From Enterococcus sp. 4G2_DIV0659 (lineage in GTDB: Bacteria > Bacillota > Bacilli > Lactobacillales > Enterococcaceae), in contig NZ_NGLE02000001.1 of the NCBI RefSeq assembly GCF_002140715.2, positions 290,001 through 354,000 on the forward strand: a stretch of DNA of 64,000 nucleotides, given 5' to 3'. Numbering within the stretch: the stretch's first letter is position 1; every line of letters begins with the position of its first letter. Shown in pieces: positions 42,179 to 50,491 of the stretch. Under the pieces are notes generated by a model. That model saw nothing but the letters and a program-made list of their open reading frames with translations. It was not told where the DNA came from and made no database searches. Position numbers and translations under genes: made by a program.

Positions 42179-42700
42179 TTATTCACCAACATATGTACCC
42201 ATCAAATTTTCATTCACCCAATCTAATAACTCTACTTTTGACCCGTCCAATTGTCCTTGCACTGTAGCAGGTAAACGGAAAGTCACAATATCATCAAATC
42301 CCCATTCGCCATAAGAAATAGTCACTTTTAAATCTATGAATGCTTGATTTTTTTCTTCATGATTATTTTTGGATGGGATCAACTCAGCAACACCTGCACC
42401 TGATTTCAACCAACTTTTAGCGATTAATGTTTTTAAACGTTTGTATTCAGAAACAGCGATATTTCTTTTTTCCGGAAATAAAATGGTTTGGCGTAACACT
42501 TTTTGCGTAAGCATCCATTCGTAATCTGTAAATAAGTTCTTAACTTTTTGCATTTCTTCACTCGTAAGATTACTTCTGCCATTTTTCCAGTTGTCCCAAT
42601 TTTCTTTTGATGTTTGAAGATAGTCTGTATAGAATTTTTCTTCTGTATCATATTGTTCCTTAATCGCATCAATAAGAATATCTATATACATTTGGTGCAT
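42179..42700 (-). CDS. Hypothetical protein with HTH-like N-terminus
   Basis: 173-aa soluble protein I cannot assign. Residues ~14-60 (KEQYDTEEKFYTDYLQTS, then KENWDNWKNGRSNLTSEEMQKV) resemble a lambda-repressor-like helix-turn-helix, with the W-x-x-W-K-x-G pattern common in small Lactobacillales regulators. The C-terminal half is strand-rich and without motifs. ATG at 42698-42700 lies 8 nt after GGAGGAGG; ATG three codons later is an alternative. First gene of a four-gene unit (unknown, small membrane protein, GH73 hydrolase, TIM-barrel protein). Function not known. Confidence 0.65.
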   Translation of the reverse strand: MHQMYIDILIDAIKEQYDTEEKFYTDYLQTSKENWDNWKNGRSNLTSEEMQKVKNLFTDYEWMLTQKVLRQTILFPEKRNIAVSEYKRLKTLIAKSWLKSGAGVAELIPSKNNHEEKNQAFIDLKVTISYGEWGFDDIVTFRLPATVQGQLDGSKVELLDWVNENLMGTYVGE

Positions 42701-42861
42701 ACCTCTCGCCTCCTCCTTACATTTTACTGAAAATAATCAAAAAATGCATCTGTTTCAATCACTTATTTTCGTAAATTTAAAAAACATCTGACTTTTCCTA
42801 TAACAAACTAGACAACCAGAGTCTTTTGTCCAAAATAGTCCATGATTTTAAAGTTCTCATG

Positions 42862-42867
42862 TATAAT
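42862..42867 (+). promoter_or_regulatory. -10 element ahead of the 121-bp repeats
   Basis: A perfect TATAAT on the plus strand lies about 18 bp before the first repeat unit, so a transcript would begin within about 10 nt of the array. No good -35 box was found at 16-18 bp. Confidence 0.45.
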
Positions 42868-42882
42868 AAAGAAGGACGACTT

Positions 42883-43233
42883 GTGGGCTAGCTTCTCGGA
42901 AAAAAGAGGCGGTAGGCTTGTGGCTGAAAAGCGCCACATCCTCTCTCCCTATTTTTCTGTCGATGCTTGACGAGCCCGCTATGCTTTTAATCTATCTAGC
43001 TCCGCGGGCTAGCTTCTCGGAAAAAAGAGGCGACAGGCTTGTGGCTGAAAAACGCCACATCCTCTCTCCCTATTTTTCTGTCGATGCTTGACGAGCCCGC
43101 TATGCTTTTAATCTATCTAGCTCCGCGGGCTAGCTTCTCGGAAAAAAGAGGCGACAGGCTTGTGGCTGAAAAGCGCCACATCCTCTCTCCCTATTTTTCT
43201 GTCGATGCTTGACGAGCCCGCTATGCTTTTAAT
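42883..43233 (+). repeat. Three tandem 121-bp structured repeats
   Basis: Units begin (at GGGCTAGC) at 42885, 43006 and 43127, an exact 121-bp period; the third stops after 107 bp, 5 bp before the AGGAGG of the next gene. Copies differ at three positions (about 98-99% identity). Each can fold on the plus strand: outer stem GCGGGCT / AGCCCGC, inner stem CGACAG / CTGTCG, and hairpin TGTGGC / GCCACA with an 8-nt loop, leaving a CU-rich single strand (CCTCTCTCCCTATTTTT). In unit 1 the inner stem reads CGGTAG and the outer arm GTGGGCT; both still pair through G-U. There is no coding potential and no spacer variation, so it is not CRISPR. Interpretation: tandem leader RNA or small-RNA array. The stretch 42.70-42.86 kb shows nothing else. 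Confidence 0.85.
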
Positions 43234-43250
43234 TTTAGGAGGAATCAATC

Positions 43251-44204
43251 ATGAAACTTTATCAATGGGGGATTATTGGACTTGGAGAGATTGCAGCTAG
43301 TTTTGCGGATAGTTTTCAGCAAGATAATAGTGTATTAGCTGCTGTCGCTTCTAGAACGTTGGCAAAGGCGGAAGCTTTTGCTAAGGAACACAATATTCCC
43401 AAGGCTTATGGATCATTTGAAGAATTACTAAGTGATCCAGCTATCGATATCATTTACGTAGCAGTTCCTAATAGACAACATATTGAACACATCTTAAAAG
43501 CTTTGAACGCTGGAAAACATGTTCTATGTGAAAAAGCTATTACGATGACGAGTGATGAGCTGACCCAAGCAATGACATTAGCTAAAGAAAAAAATCTACT
43601 ATTAGCTGAAGCGATGACGATTTTCAATATGCCTTTATATCATGAACTAAAAAGTCAAATTGATTCTGGGCGCTTTGGAAAATTAAAAATGATTCAAGCA
43701 CCTTTTGGTAGTTACAAAGAACCTGATCCTGACAATCGTTTCTTTAATCCAGACTTGGCTGGTGGGGCTTTGTTAGACATCGGTACTTATGCCGTTTCCT
43801 TTGCTCGTTGGTTTTTAACCTCTCAGCCTACAGTAATCGCTTCTGTTATGCAGCCTTTTTCAACAGGTGTCGATGAACAATCAGCGACTATTTTACAAAA
43901 TGATCACCAAGAAATGGCTACAATTTCCTTAAGCTTTCAAGCAAAAATGCCTAAACAAGGAATTGTTGCCTTTGAAAATGCCTACATCGTTATTAATGAG
44001 TATCCCCGTGCAGATGAAGCAAAAATCTTTTTTAATGATGGTACGACTGAAACCATCGTCTCAGGTTCTAGCGATCAAGCCTTAAATTATGAAATCACTA
44101 ATATGGTTGAAATGATCGAAGGGCGACTGCCTAACCGTTCTTTATTTTTAACAAAAGAGGTCATTGCTATTTTGGATCAGATGCAACAAACTTGGAACAA
44201 ATGA
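43251..44204 (+). CDS. Gfo/Idh/MocA family oxidoreductase
   Basis: NAD(P)-dependent sugar or polyol dehydrogenase of 317 aa. The N-terminal Rossmann fold has GIIGLGEIAASFA, and the conserved lysine is K95 in CEKAIT (EKP variant with Ala). The C-terminal alpha/beta domain has GGALLDIGTYAVSFARW, where Asp and Tyr take the place of the usual D/H catalytic pair. It most resembles dihydrodiol or xylose dehydrogenase-like members; substrate unknown. AGGAGG is 7 nt before ATG. The 5' leader consists of the three 121-bp repeats, so expression is likely controlled by that RNA. Confidence 0.9.
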   Translation: MKLYQWGIIGLGEIAASFADSFQQDNSVLAAVASRTLAKAEAFAKEHNIPKAYGSFEELLSDPAIDIIYVAVPNRQHIEHILKALNAGKHVLCEKAITMTSDELTQAMTLAKEKNLLLAEAMTIFNMPLYHELKSQIDSGRFGKLKMIQAPFGSYKEPDPDNRFFNPDLAGGALLDIGTYAVSFARWFLTSQPTVIASVMQPFSTGVDEQSATILQNDHQEMATISLSFQAKMPKQGIVAFENAYIVINEYPRADEAKIFFNDGTTETIVSGSSDQALNYEITNMVEMIEGRLPNRSLFLTKEVIAILDQMQQTWNK

Positions 44205-44294
44205 TTCTGGTTAGAAGAAATGTATACAAACTGTTGAACTAAACTATGTGTAAAATCAGAGGGTAGACTCATTAATCGATGATGAGGGTGCCTT

Positions 44295-45254
44295 CTATTT
44301 TTCATTCTGATGTTTAGCAAACTCCGCTTTAATTTGTATAAACGATTCGAATACTTGCAGTAGTTGAAATAATTGCGCACGATTCTCAAATTCTTCTCTT
44401 GTTTTGGGTAATTCTTTTTGTCGGTACGCTTCATAGACTTGAGCAATTCTGTCTAAAATTTCTTGGCCATCATTATTTTTAGCAAATGTTTCAGCTGTAT
44501 AATGCAACAGTTTTTCAATATTTTCTACTTGTTCAGCTTCCACTGTAATCTTCTCCAATAGCCGCAACATATCTCTTAAGCTATTGCTTTGCATCCGACG
44601 CATTGTAAAATAATCTAAATAATAATCGTTAGAAGATAATAACTGATTCTCAGCATGTTTTTTCGCCCAATTTTCTCCCGTTCGAATAAAGCTTTTCAAT
44701 TCATCACATGACTCAAATAAATTCCGTTCTTTTCCATGTTGATTCAAGTGTGCTGCCATATTATTCAAAATTTTACGAAACATTATTTCTATTACTTCTT
44801 GATCTTCTTTCAACCGTTTTTCAACATCTGGCATATACAAATTCATAAGCAAAGCAAACCCCACACCAATTGTCATCAGCAAAAATTCATTTCCTATGAT
44901 TGCAAAAGATAAATCCTTTTCTACTAAATACTGTGTAACAAGTACCGAACTAACCACGATTCCATCTGAAAGCTTAAAATAAACGGCTCCTGGAATAAAC
45001 AAAAGTAGATACACACCAAAAGCAAAAGGATTAAACCCTAAAAGAGAAAAACAAACATAAGCAATCCCAGTGGCTAAGGCTAAGGAAAGTAAGCGGTAAA
45101 GTCCTGTTAGCACAGATGTTTTTTTTGTATTCGTCACACTTAATACAGAGATAATCCCTGCGGATGCAGGATATAACAGTCCCAAGCTTTCTGCAACAAT
45201 CATCGCTAATGTAGCACTAACAGCTGTTTTAATCGTTCGTAATCCAATTTTCAT
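44295..45254 (-). CDS. FUSC-like membrane protein with ArAE_1 C-terminal domain
   Basis: 319-aa protein of the aromatic acid exporter / DUF939 type. It has about five to six N-terminal membrane helices (residues 1-145, starting KIGLRTIKTAVSATLAMIVAE) and then a cytosolic helical domain (about 150-319) matching the DUF939 C-terminal type. ATG at 45252-45254 has GAGGAG 7 nt upstream; the longer frame to 45326 overlaps the divergent gene's promoter region. Transport has not been shown for the Gram-positive members. It is divergent from a second, shorter homologue. Confidence 0.82.
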   Translation of the reverse strand: MKIGLRTIKTAVSATLAMIVAESLGLLYPASAGIISVLSVTNTKKTSVLTGLYRLLSLALATGIAYVCFSLLGFNPFAFGVYLLLFIPGAVYFKLSDGIVVSSVLVTQYLVEKDLSFAIIGNEFLLMTIGVGFALLMNLYMPDVEKRLKEDQEVIEIMFRKILNNMAAHLNQHGKERNLFESCDELKSFIRTGENWAKKHAENQLLSSNDYYLDYFTMRRMQSNSLRDMLRLLEKITVEAEQVENIEKLLHYTAETFAKNNDGQEILDRIAQVYEAYRQKELPKTREEFENRAQLFQLLQVFESFIQIKAEFAKHQNEK

Positions 45255-45369
45255 TTGACAACTCCTCACAAAATGATTAATCTTTCGTATTAATACTAGT
45301 AATTTTACCTCTATTTCGGTTATCATTAAATAGAAAACTGATTAAATGTTGATTATAGGAGAGATAGCC

Positions 45370-45963
45370 ATGGAAATCGGTCCTTTTCGTTTAGGTTTAC
45401 GCACCTTAAAAACAGCTTTAGCGGTGATGTTGTGCATTATTTTATTTAAAGTATTTGACCGTGGCGCTCCCATGATTGCAGCTTTAGCTGCGGTTTTTTC
45501 TTTACGCCAAGACTTAACAACTAGCCTTTCTTTTGGTAAGTCAAGAATTCTCGGGAATACTTTAGGTGGCGGTCTAGCAATTGTCTATTTTCTAGTCAAG
45601 GATCTTTTTTCCAATGATTTTCTGGTTGAATTGCTTTTATTGCCATTTTTAGTGATCGTAGTTATCGTGATTTCTGATGGTATGAATAATAATTCTGGTA
45701 TCATCTCAGCAATCGCAACCTTATTATTGATCTCATTGAGTATTCCACAAGGTGAATCCTTTTATTTTGCTTTAGCCCGTGTCATTGACACATTCATCGG
45801 AACATTCATTGGTATTGGATTAAATTTCTTTTTCAAACCAAAACCGTTGGAGGAAAAGCACGAAATCGAAGAAGATTTGGCTGAGTTAGAACAGAAGGAA
45901 AAAGAATTGGAAGAACTGAAACAACGGATTCAAAGAAAAATAGAAGCGCAAAAAAAAGAGTAA
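45370..45963 (+). CDS. FUSC-like membrane protein, short, with coiled-coil tail
   Basis: 197-aa protein homologous to the N-terminal half of its divergent neighbour (GLRTLKTALAVMLCII versus GLRTIKTAVSATLAMI). It has about five helices up to residue ~160, then a strongly charged coiled coil (EEDLAELEQKEKELEELK) instead of the folded C-terminal domain. ATG at 45370 has AGGAGAG 5-6 nt upstream. Related proteins are annotated as aromatic acid exporter family; function unproven. Confidence 0.8.
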   Translation: MEIGPFRLGLRTLKTALAVMLCIILFKVFDRGAPMIAALAAVFSLRQDLTTSLSFGKSRILGNTLGGGLAIVYFLVKDLFSNDFLVELLLLPFLVIVVIVISDGMNNNSGIISAIATLLLISLSIPQGESFYFALARVIDTFIGTFIGIGLNFFFKPKPLEEKHEIEEDLAELEQKEKELEELKQRIQRKIEAQKKE

Positions 45964-45977
45964 CAATGGGTTCAACT

Positions 45978-46020
45978 AAATAAAAAGAGCTGCGAGATTG
46001 CCTCGTAGCTCTTTTTATTT
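45978..46020. terminator. Bidirectional terminator
   Basis: Stem AAATAAAAAGAGCTGCGAG / CTCGTAGCTCTTTTTATTT with a short loop, between convergent FUSC and amine oxidase genes. Confidence 0.9.
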
Positions 46021-46056
46021 GACGTAAGTTATTTTTAGTCGTTGATAAGATAATCA

Positions 46057-47409
46057 CTACATGTTTTTCATGCTCAACAGTTCATTTTTTTTTATTATTT
46101 TTTCGGCTTCTCTTTCGCCGGATCTTACTGCACCTTCAAAATAACCATTCCAAATAGTCGCTGTTTCTGTTCCAGCCCAATGGATACCACCTACTTCTTC
46201 TCTGATAATTGCACCATACTTCAAGAAGCCACATGGTGCAAAGTGACCTGTGAAACACCCATTTGTAAAGGTTTCCTCATTCCAATCTTGTGTTAAAAAG
46301 TACTTTGGTTCTCTTGCTTGCTCACCATATACTTTTACTAATTCATTTATTAGTAACTGCTTACGTTTTTCCTCTGGCAATTCATTTAATTTTATCGAAT
46401 CAACACCATAAACAAAAAATGTAATAATTCCTTCTTCTCTATTTTCATTGGAATTATCGATTGATTCCATAATCCAGCCCTGGCTTAAGTTGAATTGACC
46501 AGACAAACCTTGTTTACGCCAAAATGGTTTATCATAGACTGCATGGTACTTTGAGGCACTTCCTGGTAAAATGTTTTGAAGCATTTTTTTCTTCATCGTT
46601 GGTAATTCTGGAATAAATGTAATTTTCGAATTTAGAACGCTTGGCGGCAATGCCATAAGCACAAATTTTGTTTCATAACAGTTGCCATTCTCTGTTTCCA
46701 CAAAATAAGACTGATCCATTTTTCGAACCGTACGGACTACTTGATTAAGTTTCAATTCTGATCCGTAGTCTTCAGCCATTTTACTTGCTAAAGCTTGAGG
46801 TCCACCAACAATTCGGTCCTGTTGAGCGCCTCCTTTTGAACCTAGAAGAATCTCTGTCCCTTGGCCAGAAGCAATGTAATACAACACTTGAAAAAGAGAC
46901 ACTTCGCCAGCATCAGATGATAAAAGCCCACCAGCTAAAATTCTACCTAAAAATTCTATAACTTCTTCATCATCTATTTGCGTATGGAGCCACGCATCAA
47001 ATGTAACTCTATCTTGATAGTTAATATCTGGACTTTTTTGAGGGGCTTCTAAATTAACCTTCTTTGCTAAATCATCAATTACATCAAACATTGTCATCAT
47101 CTCTGGTGGAACTTGATCATGTATTTCATTAAAATAATAGTACTTTTCTTTCCCAAAAAGTTGTGTTGGAAATATTTTTACATTATATTTTTCAACTAAT
47201 TCATACATTCTATCTTGTGTTGGTCCAATCCATTGTCCACCTAAATCAATTTGCATGTCTTTGTCCAGCCATTTTGTTTCTGTACGTCCACCAACCCGAC
47301 CTCTAGCTTCTAAAATACATGTGTTTAGCCCTTTTTCTTTAAGGGCCAGTCCTGCAGATAACCCTGCAAATCCAGCTCCTACAATTATTACATCGTACTT
47401 ATTAGCCAT
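46057..47409 (-). CDS. Flavin monoamine oxidase family protein
   Basis: FAD-dependent oxidase or dehydrogenase of 450 aa. The N-terminal Rossmann motif is DVIIVGAGFAGLSAG (G11, G13, G16), followed by LEARGRVGGRTET and the GG doublet DLGGQWIG. Near the C-terminus is WAGTETATIWNGYFEGAVRSGE, the FAD pyrophosphate-binding region. No covalent FAD-binding cysteine is seen. Substrate is probably an amine but cannot be read. ATG at 47407-47409 follows AAGGAGG by 8 nt. The gene lies directly after a merR-type regulator and has a MerR-type promoter, so it is probably induced by that regulator's ligand. Confidence 0.9.
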   Translation of the reverse strand: MANKYDVIIVGAGFAGLSAGLALKEKGLNTCILEARGRVGGRTETKWLDKDMQIDLGGQWIGPTQDRMYELVEKYNVKIFPTQLFGKEKYYYFNEIHDQVPPEMMTMFDVIDDLAKKVNLEAPQKSPDINYQDRVTFDAWLHTQIDDEEVIEFLGRILAGGLLSSDAGEVSLFQVLYYIASGQGTEILLGSKGGAQQDRIVGGPQALASKMAEDYGSELKLNQVVRTVRKMDQSYFVETENGNCYETKFVLMALPPSVLNSKITFIPELPTMKKKMLQNILPGSASKYHAVYDKPFWRKQGLSGQFNLSQGWIMESIDNSNENREEGIITFFVYGVDSIKLNELPEEKRKQLLINELVKVYGEQAREPKYFLTQDWNEETFTNGCFTGHFAPCGFLKYGAIIREEVGGIHWAGTETATIWNGYFEGAVRSGEREAEKIIKKNELLSMKNM

Positions 47410-47440
47410 ATAAATGACCTCCTTCAACGTTTATGACCAA

Positions 47441-47471
47441 ATTATAAACGTTAGAACGATTCTAAGGTCAA
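47441..47471 (-). promoter_or_regulatory. MerR-type promoter of the amine oxidase gene
   Basis: Minus-strand TTGACC (47466-47471), a 19-bp spacer and TATAAT (47441-47446). The spacer contains the perfect dyad TTAGAA-TCG-TTCTAA (47451-47465). An overlong 19-bp spacer with an internal palindrome is the hallmark of MerR-activated promoters. The -35 box overlaps the stop codon of the upstream regulator gene. Confidence 0.88.
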
Positions 47472-48283
47472 GGCTTTTCGACTTTCACTTGGATCTCTGT
47501 TAGGTACTCATGTTTATTACTCGTTTCATGGAAATCAATTAAATAAAACTCATAAAAAGGTGGAATAATACGATAATTTTCTTTTTTTAATTCTGCTACC
47601 ATCTTTCCAATAGATTGACTCGTCTGCTCATATGTCCCTTGATAAAAATAAGAAGCATAATCACCTTCTTCTAAAGTAAACTGATTCAGCTGATTGTTCA
47701 TCAGCTTTTTTTCTAAAATAAATACTCCTTTATATGTACTGTTTCCAGGTGGATGCCAGTCTAGTATTCCCCCTACATAATGAAAGTGATAGAACTCTGC
47801 AACGTCAAGCAGTTCTCCGTATACATGTCTCATTTCTTTTTCAAAAGTAGCCTCATCAGTAAATTCAGTTAACCGTTTAAACCCTTGGCGCTCTTTCATA
47901 CTTTTGATTGTCAGTTGATTCAATTGGTGTTCATCCATTTTAAGCTGATCCATAATTTTTAAACGGGAAGTCATACCTGATAATTTTCTATTCAATAGAG
48001 AAATCTCATCTTCAAGTCGTTTAGAATTTTCTCTCAATAGATCTGTCGTATTTTCTACCGTTCGATAGTTTAGATACGACTGAATTGTTTTTAATGAAAC
48101 GCCTAGCTCTTTTAAATCACGAATGATATTCAAACGATAAATATCTTTTTCAGAGAATAAACGATAATTATTTTCTTTTCTTTCTGGTCGGATCATTTTC
48201 AATTTTTCATAATGACGTATTGTATGAGTGGAAATACCATACATTTTCGCAATTTCTTTTATTGTAAAATAACCTTCTGTCAT
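47468..48283 (-). CDS. MerR family regulator with GyrI-like effector domain
   Basis: 271-aa transcription factor. The N-terminal winged helix is FTIKEIAKMYGISTHTIRHYEKLKMIRP, then NNYRLFSEKDIYRLNIIRDLKELGVSL. A long dimerisation helix (about 75-130) follows, and a C-terminal domain (about 140-271) of the GyrI/BmrR type that binds small lipophilic or cationic ligands in relatives (BltR, TipA). ATG at 48281-48283 (MTEGYF) was chosen with GGGTGA upstream; an ATG four codons earlier is possible. It probably controls the adjacent amine oxidase gene through the promoter at 47441-47471. Confidence 0.87.
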   Translation of the reverse strand: MTEGYFTIKEIAKMYGISTHTIRHYEKLKMIRPERKENNYRLFSEKDIYRLNIIRDLKELGVSLKTIQSYLNYRTVENTTDLLRENSKRLEDEISLLNRKLSGMTSRLKIMDQLKMDEHQLNQLTIKSMKERQGFKRLTEFTDEATFEKEMRHVYGELLDVAEFYHFHYVGGILDWHPPGNSTYKGVFILEKKLMNNQLNQFTLEEGDYASYFYQGTYEQTSQSIGKMVAELKKENYRIIPPFYEFYLIDFHETSNKHEYLTEIQVKVEKP

Positions 48284-48410
48284 TTTGTCACCCATTCCTT
48301 TACAGCATAGAAACAACGGTAGGATATCGCTTTTAAGTCTTTCGTATCTTTTTCCATTATAATGTAAGATAACTCATTTACACTATTTATTTACCTGTAA
48401 ATGAAGAGAG

Positions 48411-48466
48411 CAAAAAAGCGACGGAACGTCCTAACATTGTATAATGCTAGAAAAACGCTACATCGC
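48411..48466 (-). terminator. Terminator after floT
   Basis: On the minus strand an imperfect hairpin (AGCGATGTAGCG... / ...CGTTCCGTCGCT, with CTAGCATT / ATGTTAG inside) is followed by TTTTTTG. Confidence 0.65.
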
Positions 48467-48476
48467 TATTTAATGA

Positions 48477-49946
48477 TTATTTTTCTTCGTCCTCAGTATA
48501 GAAATTTACATTACTGTTCGTTCCTTTTTTTGAGAAGTTTTCTATCAATTCTTTGACATCTAACCCTGTAGTTTCTTTTAGGGTTTCTTGTGTCCCTGCT
48601 AGTAAATTTGTTGCATAGTTGGTGATGCGGTTAGCTCCTGCATTTTCACCACCGCCACCAGTATCGACAACAGAGATTTTATCAATATTGCCAAGTGGTT
48701 GAGCAGCTTCTTTCATTAATTGTGGTAACATCTCCATAACCATGCTTAATACAGCTGCTTCGCCATATTCCTTGAAGGCATCAGCGATTTTTTGTTTAGC
48801 TTGCGCTTCGGCAGCACCACGCGCTAAAATAGATTCGGCTTCTGCTTGACCAGCTAAACGTGTTTGATTCGCTTCAGCTTCAGCTAAAGATTCAACACGG
48901 AAACGTTCTGCTTCAGCTTCTGCCACTTCACGCGCTTTTTGCGCTAAAGCTTCTTGTTCTTTCGCGTAACGATCTGCATCCGCTTTTTTCTTCACTTCTG
49001 AATCGTATTGTTTCTCACGACGAACAATTTCTTTTTCTTCCAACTCGATTTGTTTTTGACGTTCGATGACTTTAACTTCCATCTCTTGGGCAATAACTTC
49101 TTGTTGGGCTTTGGCTGTTTCCAAGTTATAGGCTTGGTCAGCTTTGGCTTTAGCGATATCTTGTGCTTCTTTGTATGTTGCAAGTTTTAATTCTTTTTCT
49201 TTTGATGCTTCTGCTATTTCGGTTTGACGTTGCAGTTCTGCTTGTTGTGATTCTTTTTCTGCTTCAGCTTTTTTGATACGTGTTTCCTTCCAAGCTTCGG
49301 CCTCAGCAATATCTGCATCACGTTTGACTTGTGCGATTCTTGGCTTACCTAAAGAATCTAAGTATCCATTTTTGTCGCGTACTTCTTTGATGGTAAATGA
49401 TACGATGATCAAACCCATTTTTGCTAAATCGACACTGGCAACTTCTTGCACACTTTGACTGAATTTGTCTCTGTTTTGGTAAATTTCTTCCACAGTCATT
49501 GAACCTAAAATCGAACGTAAGTGTCCTTCTAACACTTCACGAGCTTCATTTTCAAGTTCTTCCCGTGTTTTCCCTAAAAATTGTTCAGCAGCTGTTGCAA
49601 TTTCTTCAACAGATGAACCAATCTTGATGATCGATGTTCCATCACACATGACTGGAACGCCTTGTTCTGTATAGACTTCTGGAGTCGATACATCCAATTT
49701 ACTTGATAGTAAACTAATCCGATTTGAACGCTGGAAGACAGGAAGAACAAACGCTCCTCCGCCACGCACGATTTTTATTTTGTTGCCACGCTCATCGGCA
49801 TGTACATTTTTGTTTCCTAAGTAACTCCCACTAATAATCAACGCTTCGTCTGGTTTGGCTGTTTGATATTTTGAAATAAAAACAATCAACATCATCAATA
49901 AAATGAAAACAACCAGTACAATCGGTCCCAAAATCCCTAATCCCAT
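48477..49946 (-). CDS. floT: Flotillin-like protein FloT
   Basis: 489-aa membrane scaffold protein (YuaG family) that in Bacillus organises functional membrane microdomains. One N-terminal hydrophobic segment (about 4-24), then the SPFH/PHB domain (about 28-210, including GGGAFVLPVFQRSNRISL). A long Glu/Ala/Lys-rich coiled coil (about 215-400) with repeated AEAEA motifs follows, then a C-terminal tail. Located directly after its usual partner, an NfeD protein (21-bp gap). Confidence 0.93.
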   Translation of the reverse strand: MGLGILGPIVLVVFILLMMLIVFISKYQTAKPDEALIISGSYLGNKNVHADERGNKIKIVRGGGAFVLPVFQRSNRISLLSSKLDVSTPEVYTEQGVPVMCDGTSIIKIGSSVEEIATAAEQFLGKTREELENEAREVLEGHLRSILGSMTVEEIYQNRDKFSQSVQEVASVDLAKMGLIIVSFTIKEVRDKNGYLDSLGKPRIAQVKRDADIAEAEAWKETRIKKAEAEKESQQAELQRQTEIAEASKEKELKLATYKEAQDIAKAKADQAYNLETAKAQQEVIAQEMEVKVIERQKQIELEEKEIVRREKQYDSEVKKKADADRYAKEQEALAQKAREVAEAEAERFRVESLAEAEANQTRLAGQAEAESILARGAAEAQAKQKIADAFKEYGEAAVLSMVMEMLPQLMKEAAQPLGNIDKISVVDTGGGGENAGANRITNYATNLLAGTQETLKETTGLDVKELIENFSKKGTNSNVNFYTEDEEK

Positions 49947-49966
49947 TTTTCTCTACCCTTTCTTTT

Positions 49967-50491
49967 TTATAATTGTAAACTTCCTTCGTAAGGAACGACG
50001 TAACACACGCGATCTTTGACTTCAATAATCAGCACTTGTGCACCTCGTTCGATCGGTTGATCTTGCGCCGCATAAAAAGCAGCTGGGCGGCTGATAGAAC
50101 CTGTGACACTTTTAAATTGAATCTCGCCCATTCCGCTGACAGGAATCGGTGTAACGACTGTTGCAGTATTCCCTTCCATATCTTTCTCAGAAATCGATAT
50201 GGTTGATTCGGCATTTTTTATCGGCATCAACACATAAAAATTTAAGAAAAATACGAATATGGATGCAATCCCGCCGCTTACCAAAAAGAGCAACCAATGA
50301 TTCCAATCAAGTAAGCGTTCGCCTAAATAGCCAAACAGCGAAGTAAATGCTAGCCATGGAATAAGCAACATTGGGTCAAGCGGTCCATCAAAATCAAATA
50401 CATCTCCAAAAATCACTAATAATACCGCGATTCCTGCACAAATAATTAAACTATATAGATAAATCGTTTCAATCGGAATTCCTTGTATCAC
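49967..50491 (-). CDS. yuaF: NfeD-like membrane protein (YuaF)
   Basis: 174-aa protein with three to four N-terminal helices (about 8-100) and a C-terminal OB-fold NfeD domain (GNTATVVTPIPVSGMGEIQFK; GAQVLIIEVKDRVCYVVPYE). NfeD proteins accompany flotillins and stomatins; YuaF-FloT is the Bacillus counterpart pair. It starts at GTG (50489-50491); the ribosome site (AAAGGG) is weak and rather far, so the start is less sure. First gene of the two-gene unit. Confidence 0.85.
   Translation of the reverse strand: MIQGIPIETIYLYSLIICAGIAVLLVIFGDVFDFDGPLDPMLLIPWLAFTSLFGYLGERLLDWNHWLLFLVSGGIASIFVFFLNFYVLMPIKNAESTISISEKDMEGNTATVVTPIPVSGMGEIQFKSVTGSISRPAAFYAAQDQPIERGAQVLIIEVKDRVCYVVPYEGSLQL

Noticed and set aside
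41913..42314. A 133-aa plus-strand reading frame
   Set aside because: Antisense across three minus-strand genes and their gaps; composition reflects the reverse complement of the threonine-rich tail.
42883..43233. CRISPR array
   Set aside because: Units are 121 bp, contiguous and nearly identical, with no short direct repeats or unique spacers and no cas genes nearby.
42883..43233. Tandem small RNAs of the Listeria LhrC type
   Set aside because: The CU-rich strand, unit length and LisRK homologues in the window are reminiscent, but units lack individual promoters and clear terminators, and I cannot align them to LhrC; kept only as a hypothesis.
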